From the NCBI RefSeq assembly GCF_001949145.1, contig NW_019091528.1, forward strand, positions 1 through 64,000: a stretch of DNA of 64,000 nt, written 5' to 3'. Origin of the DNA: Acanthaster planci. Its lineage: Eukaryota > Echinodermata > Asteroidea > Valvatida > Acanthasteridae. The notes under the pieces are model-generated. The model was not told the DNA's origin. It saw only the letters and a program-made list of their open reading frames with translations, and ran no database searches. Numbering within the stretch: position 1 is the stretch's first letter; each line of letters starts with the position of its first letter. The position numbers were made by a program, and so were the translations under genes. Shown piece after piece: positions 32,441-45,600 of the stretch.

Positions 32441-34872
32441 AAACTAACAGCAAGGCTGGCCTACCTTTTAGCCTCGCTTACCGGGGGCGTCTCGCCGTGG
32501 CATTCTTCGTTGAGGGGTCAGTGAATACATTTGACTTACGACTTACGGGGTTTTAGAACTGGTTTTAAGTAGCCCCGTGCTTTGGACAATGCTCAGGAAT
32601 GCATCATTTCACAACTGAACATTTCAGGCTTTTATGCTCGTTTGGTCATCGAGAGTTTAGCCATGCCTAAAGTTGCGCTCACACTAAAAGTTTGGAATTT
32701 CCGGTGTCCACCTTGTACCTGATATTATGCACGTTTATGAACACATTCTTCCAAGCTCCATATTATCGATGCATCAGTGTCTTCGAAAAGGAAATGCGCA
32801 CCACTTCTCCACTGGTAATCCTGTCACAAATTTGCGCACAACAAATCGCTTTATTGTAATGTCACTTGAACCATGTAAATACATTAAGGTCAAATACAAA
32901 GTATAAAAGCTGCCCTTTTCCTTTTCAGTAGGCCTACACAACATTTATACTACTGTCGATTGGAATGTTATTGTACATGTTATAACAAATCAAATATTTG
33001 TCAGTGTTAACAAGAGACAATTACTGTAATTAGTACGGTATATATTGCTGAACTGCAGTCTGTTTGAATTCAAAATCGAAAAAAAAGCTTTAATGATAGT
33101 GTAGCAGTTGGAAAAGTATAATATTTATGTTATATTTCTTTATTATGTGATTATTTTATGTTATGTATTTGTACTTTACAGTGTTATAACTGAATGTATT
33201 GACCCCTTGTGAAAAATTATTTGGTTACCTAAGAAAAACAAAGCTACATGTTCATGTATGATTGATTTTATTTCTGTTATCATTTAGTTGTTTTGTGTTT
33301 CGTATTTTTTTCATTGGACACCGGGCAAACGTGTCATTTACATAAAATCAAAACACCAATATCGAATATATGGCATGCCATTACGACGGACTCAGTCCTG
33401 GGTTCGAGTCCCACCCGAGTACGCTTGTGGTTTTTTCACAAGCCTTCAGGGGCAAACCGCATACAGTGCTATAATACACGTCGGGCAGGGCAAACAAATC
33501 CAAAATTAATTTACATCTCCCCGGCGCTAATCCATCCTCCGAAAATAGTACAACAGACTCCTAATCCACTTTGCCCAATGTTATCTCTGTTATTTGGGAC
33601 ATTCTTAAATAAAACCATCTCAGATGTAACCATTTTAGGTTCGCACAGCTTCATGCAAACAAGCGAGGCAACCATCTCTGCTCTCGGAACTCCTAGTATC
33701 CTGACCTACAAAGGCCAGCAGGGTCAACCGACTTCCCACTTTCCCAAGGTCAACAACCAGCTGCTGGGAGCAAATCAGCGATGAGGTGGTGCAAGGGGAG
33801 GGGGTCAGGTCCCCTAAGAGGGTTTCAATTTATAGGAGCCTCCATATGAAGGTTGGAAGACTATTAAAAACTAAGCCATGTAGTGGTCAAAACAAAATGA
33901 TTAAATGGCTTCACCGAGTAGTAAACCCCCCCCAAAAAAACCCCCAAAATTCTCCAAACCCGGTACCGGCACAAAAATCCCGGATCCGCCCAAGTTCGAC
34001 GAACCCTCTGATTAGGATGAGTAACAAATGCTAACCATTAGGCAACCACCACCCTGCAGCAGTGTACATTGACGACAAAGGATATCAACTTTTGCATTCT
34101 TTTTAATCTCTGTTAACCGACAACGGGACGCCGTCTTGTGAGCGGGGGGGTCTTCCAACCCTCCTTTATGCCACGCAGGTGGGGAAAGACTTCGACACAG
34201 GACACCAAACGTGGAATGCACAAATCTGCATGCTTTATGATACACTCATCAAACAATGCAATCCATCACACAATGGAATTGTACTAATGCAGCATTAAAC
34301 ACTCAAGCAAATTATATACACAAATAAAAGTACAGGTATATTTTGTTCTAAGATATCGGTGTCGGCATGCATCGGCATAGGCGTTGTACACAATTTCGTT
34401 CTCAAGCTCATTTGCTCTGACAAGTGTGAACCGAAATCAGCACTGGAACCCAAAGTCACGCTGCATGTCCGGTCAATCCCTCCCACATTGTCTTACACTT
34501 TTGTGGGAATTAAGGGCGGTGTCTGACACAGATAAAAACCACAAGGGTGCATTAAAAAGAGGCTGAGACAAGCTATCATGTGATAGGGATTCAGGAAATT
34601 AATATTTTTTGGGGGGCGTAACCTGTTTGTACATATGAATGATCACGAGCTATACGAATGAGCACAAAGGAAGGAGAGTTGGCCGTTCCATTTTAAGTAT
34701 TGTGGTCTCTATGTCCTATCCTATGTTTATATTGGCAATTCATACTTTTCTTAAAAAAAAAAGTCTTGCGCCTTCAGTTGGATGTTTGGCAAATGTTGAC
34801 AGGTCCGGGAAGTCTGGAATGGAGATACCAGTTGGTCTTGTACCAATATTGATGCCAGGACACCAGCCCTTC
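32441..34872. other. Intergenic between gene C and ARMC6; convergent 3' ends
   Basis: Gene C and ARMC6 converge here, so both 3' UTRs should lie inside. Contents: AT-rich sequence to about 33340, a 5'-truncated SINE copy (33389-33520), an AATAAA at 33608, and a C-rich tract near 33930 beside 'cggatccgccc', which looks like a degenerate hAT-type end. No gene is recognised. Confidence 0.45.
33389..33520 (+). mobile_element. tRNA-derived SINE, 5'-truncated copy
   Basis: It keeps the B box (33401-33411, ggttcgagtcc) and the same tail as 30373-30530 ('cacccgagtac', 'ttcacaagccttc', 'ataatacacgtcgggc', 'ccaaaattaattt') but lacks the A-box half. Two copies in 3 kb on the same strand show a real family. 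Confidence 0.8.
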
Positions 34873-37800
34873 TCACCTCATCAGTGGGTTCTTCTCTCCT
34901 TTCCAGAGCTCCTTTAGCTCCACCTCACAGCCCAGGTCTCGTAGGGCTGCCTTGGCCTCATCCTCACAGAATGCCCGGGCCTTCTGGATCAAGGGCTCGG
35001 CCTCCAGGGCCAGGATGGTTGGGCAGTACTCGCGGGAACGTGCCACCAGGTTGCGGAGAGCCATGCAGGCGTGTTTCTGGAGTTTAGATAGGAGGAAAAA
35101 AAAGAGGCATAGAGTTGTCTAGCTTGCCAAAAGCTCTGAAATCAGAATGCTTCACAATTTCCAAACCTTTCACATTGAACTACTCTGGAACATCATAGTC
35201 TTATCCAGGATCTTCCATTCGGCATACTGCCTGCCGTTAACAACCTTCAAGTCACCACTTCAACTTTGATATTTCTTTACTCCCATGTACATCAATCCAG
35301 CTGATCTGCAAATGTAACCCTCTGCCTGAATACTGGCTCTGTGGGAAATAAAGAACAGCTATAATCCATGGGAAACAGTCTGTATCACACCATCACAAGA
35401 TTCAAGTGTTGTAAACACTAACGGGGCTTTCGGCAAGGTAAAGGGAACAGATTAACAAGTATGGCAGACTTAATGGTGTTTATGGGCGCTTGACTTTTGT
35501 GAGGATCCGATACTGAATTCTTCCAAATTCCGTTTAATTTTTGTTTTTTGTAGCCTATGCTACAGACCTGTGTCGCTGCTTCCGTTGGGTGTATCTGCAT
35601 GGCTTGTATGATGACAGGCGCAGTGCCAGCCTCCATGGCTATCTTAGCATGGCTAGGATTCCTCAGCGTTATGGCTGCAATGGCTCCAAAGCCAGCCTCG
35701 CAAACCTGTGAAGAAGAGTGAATGATCAAGGCCATTAACCCTAACCCCCCAAGGGTTGCTGGCCCTAACCTTCTCCATTCACACAAAGTTTAATACCCAC
35801 ATGGGACTTTGTGCACATAGGCTGTTGGACTCCAATGCAAAACCCAATGCAAAAGCCAGCTGTCTGGGCCTACCAGACCTATCCCTACAGAATTAAACAC
35901 TTTACTACTGTTTAATTCTGTGTGGTTGGGGAAGGTTAGGGTTAAACCCAGAAGCAGGATGAGGTTTGAATGAATTCGTTTAAAATGCATTAAATGTGCT
36001 GTACGTGAAAACAGGCCCGTTTGAATAATGTAGGGAAGTGATTTTACTAGCCAGTTGTTGAAAAATACATTGCATTGTGGTCTACCCTATAAAAAAACTA
36101 AAACTATCCAGTGGACGCTTTGTGATAATTTGTTCATTTTCCTTAGGTGAGCATGACTCATAGATACTAATACCATTTTGTTGGACGTCTTGCTTCCAGG
36201 AGCAGTGGTCGTTCTTAAAAAACTTGGATTTATCAGGCAAAAAGTAATCAAACATGTTCCCTCAAGAGCCCCCTTGTGCAGGTTCAAGGATCACAAAATT
36301 TTATTTTCCATCATCACAAATAAATTTGAACACTCAGTCTGTCAGCTCAGGGTGTTAGCTTCAACAGCACCTCCATGTAAGCAATAGTCTCTCACACCTC
36401 ACCATTGCCCTACTCACCCCAGGCTGTTTGATGTGCTGACTGACCGCTTGGATGATGATGGAGGCCCCACCTGCATTGACAATGGCTACCTTGACCTGGT
36501 CATTACCAGCAATGGCCTTCAGCATGGCCAGAACGTGCTTCACGACAACCTGCATGGAAGGCATACTGCTCTTTACAACCACAATTCTTCTCCAACTCGT
36601 CATAACTGCCAGAAATTCTTTCAGGGGACATCATTCATAATAATGATATTTCAGGGGTGAGATTGACCAATGATAAAAATAGCTGAAAACAGCTGAAAAC
36701 TAGCATGAAGATGCTGAACTGTGAAAATCTCCTATACTTTTGTACACAGCCAGTGAAGAAAAAAAAGCTGAAATCCAAAACACAAGAAGCTGAAATCAGC
36801 TCAAACTCTGAGAAATCTCACCCCTCTTGTTTAGCCCTCCTCACCCTCGAACCTTGAACTGGGTTACAGTTGAGTCTTCTGAAATTGTGGACAGCCTTAA
36901 AAGGCATAGGGCTGTGCCGAATATCCACATATCCACAATATACGATCAATTATCGAGTATTCGAATATTATTTTCCGAATGTGAATATTCAAATGCAAAA
37001 TTCATGAAAAGGAACGGGGAATTTCCTTTGTTTTAAATGAGAAAAATTGCACCATGGAGGCTTGTTTCAAGCAGTTTCAAATGAAAAACGATTCAAAACG
37101 CAAATTATTCATTACACAATTTAATAGGAACAGAAATTTTGAACAGGGCAAGGAGTATTGTTCATCTCTTAATCTTGCTAAATCATGGCTGGAGATACTC
37201 CTAGACGTAAGAAGCTATTATAGTGATCATAATGTACAATAGTGTGCATTTATTACAACTGATTTTGTATGTGGTTTATTCCTCAACACTCTGCCAGTTG
37301 GTATAACCGAATATTCGGATATTCGATAGAATTGAACGTCAAACATTAGCCTAGTGAATTATTCGAATTGACTCAGCCTTAAAAAGGCATACATATACAT
37401 GTACATGTGCATGTTAACATTTCTAAGTGTAAAGAACAACTCTCTACAAAAAAAAATGTGAAAGTCCCTCGTTACTCCCTGAGGAACAGTGGTATTTCTT
37501 GGCATGTCACGCCAAGTTGGCAAAGAGGCAAGTGTACCTGACTCTCCATGTTGTCATTCAACACCTGAAGCACGAGCTTCAAGCCACCCAGATCAACGAT
37601 CTCTTGACAGAACTCATTGCGTACGGCTAGTCGGCTTAGTGTCAGACACAGATCACCGGCAAGAGATGGATCGTCTACATGAGCTGGTCGAGGGAAGAAA
37701 CAGTGAAGAAACACCACTATTAGAAAACAAAGTGATCACTTCAGACTACTCTAGTAAACATACAGTACCTATGAAAGAGTATACAATTTTCAGGTATAGT

Positions 37801-39699
37801 TTAAATGACCAGTCTGATTAAGTGCAGGATCGTCTTGGAAATTTCAGTTTGAAATTAGGAACAGTACTTTAACTTTGCCTATATTAATTTTTAGTTCATA
37901 TATTATACAGTGAAACAATATTTAATAATTTGATACTTCTCTTGGAAAAGACTCCTGCTCCTGTAGAATGGCTATACCATATCAATTACACAGAATCAAG
38001 TATCAGCAGGTGTAGTTCGTAAGGCTTACCCGTTAGTGTGTCAAGTATCACTTTCATGGCTCCTGCTTCCACGATCATCTTAGCATGGTCATGAGCTTTT
38101 CCAAAGGGAACCCTGATGTCATCATCCACCGTCAAGATTCTCAAAGCTCCACATGCCTCCTTGATGGCAGCGGCAGTCGGACAGTTTTCAAGAGTCTGGA
38201 TCAACAATGGTATGAGCTCAGCTTTGACGAAGGCTCTCCGATTGATCTCGTGCATGGTGCACGTTAAGCGTATAGTTCTGATGCAGGATGCGGCAATCTT
38301 CTCCGAGGTGACGTTTTCCCGCAGGATGTCGCAAAGCATCTGACCATCCGCCCCCTGGATCAAGTCGGGCTGGCCGTTCAGGAGAGCTGCCATGCCGTCT
38401 AGAGCTGCCAACAGCATGCCCTCGTCCTTCAGATACTTCTGCACCAGGAACTTCAGGGTAGGGTAGGCATTGTTACTGGCAGCTGCGATGCGATGTGAGA
38501 TATCCACACCACACTCCAAGGAAAACTTTGTCAGGGATGCTTTGACCGATTCCTTGTCGGTGACTACCCCTTGTAGCACCTGGTGGAGTTGGTCCAAGGC
38601 TTCAAGAACAGGATGTCTTGCTGCATGTGCTACATCCCCTTCACCACCAACTGCCGGAACTGTCTTGAGAATGTTAACTAGATTAACACCTAAGAGGAAT
38701 TAAAAATGACATGATCCATACAGAAAATGAACCTCATTTTTTTTCTCATTTTGAAATTTGTTTTCACCTTAGTTATATCGCCTACAGTGAGTGAAATCGC
38801 TGGAAGTAGTACCAACTACATATACACAGCAGTGTAACTGAGGGGGAACTGCAGGTGGGGGACGGGGCCACTGAGGTACATGGAAGTGCTCCACCACAGC
38901 AGACGCACATGTATTATACCCCTAGACTCCCACCCTTGAGATTTTCAATGTACACAGCCTGACATGAGCAAGCCACAGACAGTTTGCTTTTAGTGCCCCC
39001 ATGAAAATGATGAAAAAACCACATGTACATGCATGAGCATCCCTGGCATCCCACACAATCCTTACACTGCAATACAGGCGTCATCTTTACTACATGTGCC
39101 AATGGGCTCTTCCAAAATTTTGGCAGCAGTTTAGATTCTTGACATGGAACAGCCGTCGAGACGATGAGGGGTCAAGTGACTTAATGGTCAACGATCTTAT
39201 TTTAAAGATGGCGACTGTGAGAGCGAGTCCATGAGATTGAATGGTTGAAGGCAAAAAGACTGGAAAATACCAGAACAACACGAGTGAAATCATTCAGCGC
39301 TAAGAAAGTGGAGAGGCTAAGGATCACCTCTGTGTGCGAAAGAAATTGCGCCCACGATGATAAGTGGGTGCGCCGAAAATGTTCAGTACGCCGACACAAA
39401 ATTGCGTATACGGATGTGTGGCTAAGGATGGAGCGGGAGTGAGAGTCCGTGCTACACTAGCACCTGATTAGTGATGCTGGGGCTAGTTATATGTCATGCC
39501 CCACGGAGCTACACGTAGTACTAGTACTACTAGTATTAAATTCATGAAAATGTTCGTCTGAAAACTGGGCCACACTACCTTGCGATTCAAACTGCTCGAT
39601 GGCTTCTCTAAGCGCTTCCTCGGGCGACATCTCAAATTCTTCGATATTTTCTTTCACAACTGCATCAAAGGTTTCTTGGGTAATTCGCTTAGAGGCCAT
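34873..39699 (-). CDS. ARMC6: Armadillo repeat-containing protein 6 (ARMC6) orthologue
   Basis: Six exons on the minus strand, in transcript order: 39579-39699, 38030-38689, 37538-37683, 36418-36549, 35568-35705, 34873-35076, with phases 1, 1, 0, 0, 0, giving 466 residues, near the vertebrate length. The start [15 protein letters not shown] followed by [15 protein letters not shown] is the typical ARMC6 N-terminus. The middle is a chain of armadillo repeats (for example [27 protein letters not shown]-type helices such as [19 protein letters not shown]). The end [11 protein letters not shown]...[22 protein letters not shown] is the conserved C-terminus. Upstream in-frame ATGs (to 39804) extend the frame but do not match the family, so the start at 39699 was chosen. 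The protein is probably cytosolic; the cellular role of ARMC6 is poorly known. The three-exon C-terminal half encodes one or more repeats per exon. Confidence 0.95.
36651..36828. mobile_element. MITE in ARMC6 intron 3
   Basis: Inverted ends 'aggggtgagatt' and 'aatctcacccct'. The body is full of 'agctgaaa' phrases. A related, more diverged copy lies at about 49554-49730 in a STRA6-like intron ('aagctgaaaacagctgac', 'gctgaaatgagct'). Confidence 0.65.
36908..37382 (+). mobile_element. hAT-like non-autonomous element, copy 1
   Basis: It starts 'agggctgtgccgaatatcc' and ends 'ttattcgaattgactcagcc', inverted termini rich in 'gaatattcg'. The 8-bp sequence AAAGGCAT flanks both sides (36900-36907 and 37383-37390), as expected for hAT target duplications. 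It lies in ARMC6 intron 3, and the same family recurs at 58958-59440. Confidence 0.85.
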
Positions 39700-41651
39700 T
39701 ATTCGCTTTTTTAACGACCCGAACTTCCGGCCGAAATGACAGCTCAAACACATGTAACGATCATGACGTTGTTTTACATTGGCAACCGCAAACAGTGCCA
39801 CCAAGAGCCTTTATAAGAGGGCGACCTCTATGGTTGCAAATACGTTATGACAGCAGCAATTATGTACATGTACATTGTACTTGTAGTTTCAAAGGGGGAA
39901 GCAATCTCGCCTCTATTGCTTGTCCTTCAGAAAAATGCTGCAGTCAGTCCCAAACAAAAAGAACTCTACAAAATATCAGTATCAGTTTATAGTTGATAAA
40001 ATAGAAAACTTTTCAAGACGGCAATAACATTTTTTTAAATCTTTTGAACAGTCGGAGTAAAACAGTGCAAAAAAGACCAGCATACTTAGAGGGCAATGAT
40101 TGTTTTCCAAACATAAACTGTTTTCTTTATAAATATCCTCCAAAGTCTTTTTATATTAAAAAATATACATTGTGAAGTCAATCGGTGTTTGGAAAGGCGA
40201 ACTTCACTTGGACAATCAGCGAATGGAGACTCGCATGCATACAGAAGCGTATGAGGGCCACTTGCGGCGAGATAGTAACCCGGATTTTTTTTTTTTGCAT
40301 GTGGCCCTTATACGCTTCCGTACGTGTACTATGGTATTGGGGAAAATCCCTTTCTTTCATTAATGGCAAACAAATTTAATGTCATAGACAGCCGGGTATT
40401 TCGTGTACTTTTGGAGACAAGAACTGATACGCAATGCAGTACTCGTGTCAATTTGAATGTACCTTTTAATAAGCAAACATCCACGCAAAAAGCAATAAAA
40501 ATCGCGTCGCATTGAGGCAAAAAACCACAATTTGAATTTAAATCTTGTAACACATATCTTTGGAATAAACTCTAGGAAATATCTAGTTTGTGTCTCAGGA
40601 ACTCTGAGTGACAGTTAAAGTTTAACGCTAGTTATAAAAAAAAAATGTCTGCCATTGACGTGTTGACCTCCTCAGCTTCAACATTATCAAACCTTGCAAA
40701 TAAACCCAATACACTACCTGCTTCGAAACGAGCTCGAAGCTTCTGATTAAACTTCAAATATCGTATCAACAACAGCTTAACAGTACAGTAACAAGACTTG
40801 CAAATACTATCTGTCACGTACAGATTTTAAAAATGATAGGCCTGTTGTGATGATCTTAAAATTAAGAATGCGTAGTTTTATTGCAACTCTAAATATGAAA
40901 AGCTCGCATTTCCCTTCTGATCATTATCCCCTGGAATCATTTGAAAGACTATTTTACAAAACGGTAGAAGTAAGAACACAATACAAATGTTCAATTAGAA
41001 GGCACAATATTTTACGCGGATCAATCTGGACTACATATTTCACACTGGAATAATTTCTGTTAATCGATACGACAAATTTGAGCAGCAATCTTAGCTTCAG
41101 TGCGATTCGAATTTGCACCGACTGTACGGAGAGCAATTAACGCATACATTTCATTGCAGACACATTCAACTTGGAATCATTCGTAGGTTTTACGTTCTTA
41201 GTACGCGTGCAGCACTTCGATCCATAGTATAACTACGATTGCCACAGAGCACGTTTTACATGGAGTAAAAGTTGAGCCATTATTGCAACAGGACTTGACA
41301 AAATACGGCAAGACCATTATTCAAAAAGGATAGCGGTAAAAAGAAATATCAGCATCAAGATTCGGTTTTGTACATTTGCATTTTGATGGGAACCCTCTCG
41401 TGTCTATTTTTTTTTTCCTGCGGAGACAATTTTAACAGTTCAAAGAACATGCCGAAGACGGGAAAAATTATCTCCATGTATACGTTATGTTGGCGGCAGA
41501 CAGACACCCTGCAATACTGTTCAATTTACACGACGGTTTAAATTTAACACTTCCAATTTTTTAAACGTGAACAAACTATTGTGAAAGACATTTGAATTGA
41601 CTGCACTGAAATCCACACCTATCACCTATTTACCGTATCATTATATACCAG

Positions 41652-41823
41652 GCAAGATATGGGACGGAGGGGTACCCCCCTTACCTATTCCACCCCTATA
41701 CACACTGTAGACTATTGTTACCTAACACATCCCACCCCCAGAAGTCTGTAAAGAAATCCTGAGATTCCGATCAAACAATGACCAACACAAAGGCAGGGGG
41801 GTTCTCTCCGTCCCATATCTTGC
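41652..41823. mobile_element. MITE with GCAAGATATGGGACGGAG termini
   Basis: The left end 'gcaagatatgggacggag' is perfectly repeated in inverted form at the right end. The 172-bp body is C-rich ('ccccccttacc', 'cccacccc') and non-coding. Confidence 0.8.
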
Positions 41824-42550
41824 TTCAAATGTACCATTTGCACTAAGCAGACACAACAGATGTCGACATAACAGACGTCGACACAACAGCACAGGCGAGA
41901 GATTTGTTTCTATTTCAAGTGATCATCGGACACATTACCATGATAATTCACAGATCTTTACCGGACCGCAACCCACACTGTATGCATGAATTTGAAAAAC
42001 CACTGACGTGGTACGGTTGAGTAACAAACGGGGAACAGAGTGTGTTTTTTTCTGAAACGATTGTTCGAATTTATTTATTTGTGAAAGAACCTCCCTACCT
42101 AGAAAATATGTAATATCTGTTATGAAATGTTGGGTCCTTGAATTCCTGAAAATGTTTTTAAAAATGGCAATAGCCCCTGGAGAACCCCCCCCTCTCCGGT
42201 CCAACCCTCCAAACACGCCACTAATGCGGTATAGGTTAACATGAAAGAGTGTGTGATTCTAAAAGTTCCCTGAATAAGATCTGGGAGCATTTCATGCCTA
42301 CCCTTTGTCAAAGAGTACAATTTAACAAACACCTCAGACTTCAGCGTCAACATCGGATCCTATATTGCAGATTTGCAGACCTTTAAAGAAGTCACCTTCA
42401 GTTGGTTGGCAAATATTTTTTAAAAAGCACATAGTGTAGGCAAGATTTTTTATCGAAATAGTCAAATGCCTTCACATGTCTGAAGTACCGCCCTCCCTTG
42501 TGTTAAAGAAACCAAAACGCACGCCGTGTCAATAGGCAGTTCGACATTTT

Positions 42551-42556
42551 TTTATT
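42551..42556 (-). terminator. Poly(A) signal of the STRA6-like gene
   Basis: On the minus strand AATAAA occurs about 120 bp after the TGA of the last exon, a typical spacing for a short 3' UTR. Confidence 0.55.
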
Positions 42557-42673
42557 TGACCGTGCCTGATGGACAGAACCCGCGGAATCGAATGCCAACA
42601 TAATCTGTAGATTAGATAAGCCAGCAACATGAAAAGGTTTTCAAGCGTATTACACCTAGAAGTTATATCTCGA

Positions 42674-45600
42674 TCACGCTTCCGTCTCTGATCGTGAGTC
42701 GTTCTCCAGCTTAAAAACAGCGGATGCAGAATTCCGAGCATTCGCCGGCCGTCTAGTGGAAGGCGTGTCCCGTAGGGACTCTCCCCTCGGTCTGGTATAC
42801 CCATCGAGCAACGAGTCCGTCTCTTTTGGGGACGATTCGGCGGAACTATGGCTGGCTCTGGTGCGGACGGCCGGCTGGAGGACGTCCTCGAGTTGACGTT
42901 GGAGTCCGGGGTTATCTTCCAGATCATTCATCTCGCTGAGGTGAACGTAATTGGATTCACAGCTCAGTCTCAGATGTGACACTGGTCGGACCTCCCACCA
43001 CCGCATCTGAAACGTGCAGAGTTTGGGATTACGTGTGGAAGATAGTACAGTGGTCAATCTCCGATGAGCAATAAATGGGAGGGAGACACGCAAGCGCAGT
43101 GCGGGATGCGCATGCGAAATGCATGGGGCAGGTACATCCGCAGTCATTTTATAAAACGATTACTGGCGCGCTTCGCGTCAGCACTATAAGTCGACCTTGG
43201 ATACAATTGCATCTTGGGATTCTTGGCTTTTTGTAGAAAATATTAAACTTGGAAAAACAGTCGGTTGAAGAAATTTCCAGAGGGGTTTTTCCTGAAGTTC
43301 GCAAGAGTACTTTGTGGAATAAGCTTCCTTTTTCAGCAGTCTCGATTTATTTTGCGTGAAATTGAATGTTGTGAATGCTGATCAGTGTGTCAATAAAATT
43401 GGCTGAAATGGATGATGTAAAAAGTTTCATTTCACAGCTATAATCGCAACAGTGTGATTTTATCGCTCAGCAAAAAGAAACACCGTTCAGCTTTCACTTC
43501 GACAGCTTTACAGACTGCGTGAAATAAGGCTTAGTCTTTCCCATTCATTCGGAACGGACTCTTTGATCAACTGTAAATTCCTTTAAACGCTTTCATAACC
43601 TTTCGGCTTCGCAGTGTCATAATAACCACGCAGACTAAATGGAGACACGGCTTAAATCTCGGATCATTCATAGTGATTAAACACAAAACGTGCAAGATAG
43701 GGAGGCGCCAAGAAAATTAATGCAGCTGTTAGCCGAATTATGAAGAATCGAAACTGTTAGTATTGACGTAAAGTTTGTGTGCAGCAGGTTAACAGAATCT
43801 TAGAAGTCGTGCAGTGATAGGTTTGATGCAATGCTTTATACACTACATGGTGGACATAAAACGTCTCAACTCTGACCCGCTCTGCAAAAACAAGTCACGT
43901 GTTGCAGGAGTCACTGTTAAAAGCCTTAGGAAGAATCTTGCACAGTGTTTAAACAACACGAATCCTCAACATTTTAACATCTACTCACACAACGTCCACT
44001 TTAATCACACCAAACTGAGTGGCACATGAAAACAAAGAGCCCAAATTCCTCAATCTAATACAAAGTCAAACTCAAGACTGGCTAAAGTGACATGAGACTC
44101 GTTTTTGCAGAGCGAGTCACAAATTTATATCCAAACCATAAAACCCTTTCTCTGATTCTATCTCTTTTACTTTTACACGGTGCAAGTAGAATCGATACGT
44201 GGTGCATATCCTACTTTAAACTAAACGCAAAAACTACACAGAAGAAAGATAACATGAGGTGGCGATTTATGATCCAACAGTGTTCCCAAAAACTAAATGT
44301 GAAAGACAAGTTCAGGCTCCACGATGTTTCAAGACAGACACCAAAGCCACTTTTGTGTACAAATGGTACTTCGTTGCGTCTGTAAAATACCTATTTAGCA
44401 AAGATGATACACTAGCAACTTCCCAAAACAAAAGTACAGACAGAAATACTCACAGCATCCCACAGTGTTCTATCAGCATGCAGAAAACGAAGTTCAAAGA
44501 TACCAAGCAGAAACAGAAGACCATAGCAGGCAGGCAGTACAAGGTTCACGTGAACGTAAAAAAAGTTCAATACTTTACCTGGGCTCACCTTTACCGTGCT
44601 ATCATCAGTCGCGTCCCTTGTGTCCTCCCTGACCTGCTGCAGCTCGGGAAGTACAGGGACCCGACTGACAGTCAGCGCCCGGTTGCGCATGAGCGTCAAG
44701 GCCACGAACCAGCGGTTTCGAGCGCGTTTGCAAATCACTCTGTGTCCCGTGTTGCTCTTGGCATCTTCTTGGGCTGTCATAGAATTGGACAGATATAAAA
44801 GAGGTGATTTATTTATTGAAATTTGGGTAATCTATCGATACACACAGAATACCCTTATCTGAAAAAAAATGGCAACGATATGACGTAATATGAGTGTATA
44901 GGTATTGACGGATGCATCAGCAAATAGCATCAATTTGATAACTGTGAAGATATTTCTGTGTCCTATATTCCGAATGACTGAAGTTAAGTATTTTTGTTTG
45001 AGACTGCACCAGACGGCTGTTGGATGACCAACTATTATGACAGCCCACTTTTGTGGTCCTCCTTCAAACTGAAGTACATATACCGTAGACTATTTCATGT
45101 ATCAAGGCAGTTATACAAACCCTCTTCGACTACTTCGAAAGTCTTGTAGGTCGGCTGCAATGCGGATTTTTTATTAGATTCGATGCTTTTCCACAGCAGA
45201 TGGCAAAATGTGACGACTACAGGATGTGTGTGAGCCACTTCCAACTGTAAGAACCCGATGTAGGCCTTAAAACCTGTCGGTTGAAAAAAAAAACAAATCA
45301 CGTATACCATGGCCCATCTAAACCTGTTGTTCAGGTTGCTGCTTCAGCCTACATTATGAGTTGCCAGATTTGTGACAGATTAAAACGTAAATTTGTCTCT
45401 ATTCGGCAAATTTAGTTGTTCTTTCGACCACTAGTTTCTAGGGAGAACTGCTTTTACTTCTTTGACACATGGGCGTAAATGTGGGGGGTATATATGCCCC
45501 CCACTTTTTGAGATGGGGCTTGGCTATTGAATCATCCCCCACTTTTTGTGGTGAGCAAGAAAATTAAAGTGGATGGTGAGGAATTTTTCGAGTTCCAACG

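Larger units (their letters stand above)
39700..42673. other. Intergenic between ARMC6 and the STRA6-like gene
   Basis: It includes the ARMC6 promoter (left) and the 3' flank of the STRA6-like gene (right). Contents: an inverted pair around 40245-40320 ('cagaagcgtatgagggccac' against 'gtggcccttatacgcttcc'), a MITE at 41652-41823, and AT-rich unique sequence. No gene is recognised. Confidence 0.5.

Noticed and set aside
33293-33784. 163-residue + strand frame
   Set aside because: It runs through the truncated SINE and shows no domain or splice context.
39700-39804. N-terminal extension of ARMC6 to an upstream start
   Set aside because: The extra residues do not match the family, whereas [12 protein letters not shown] at 39699 is the conserved start.
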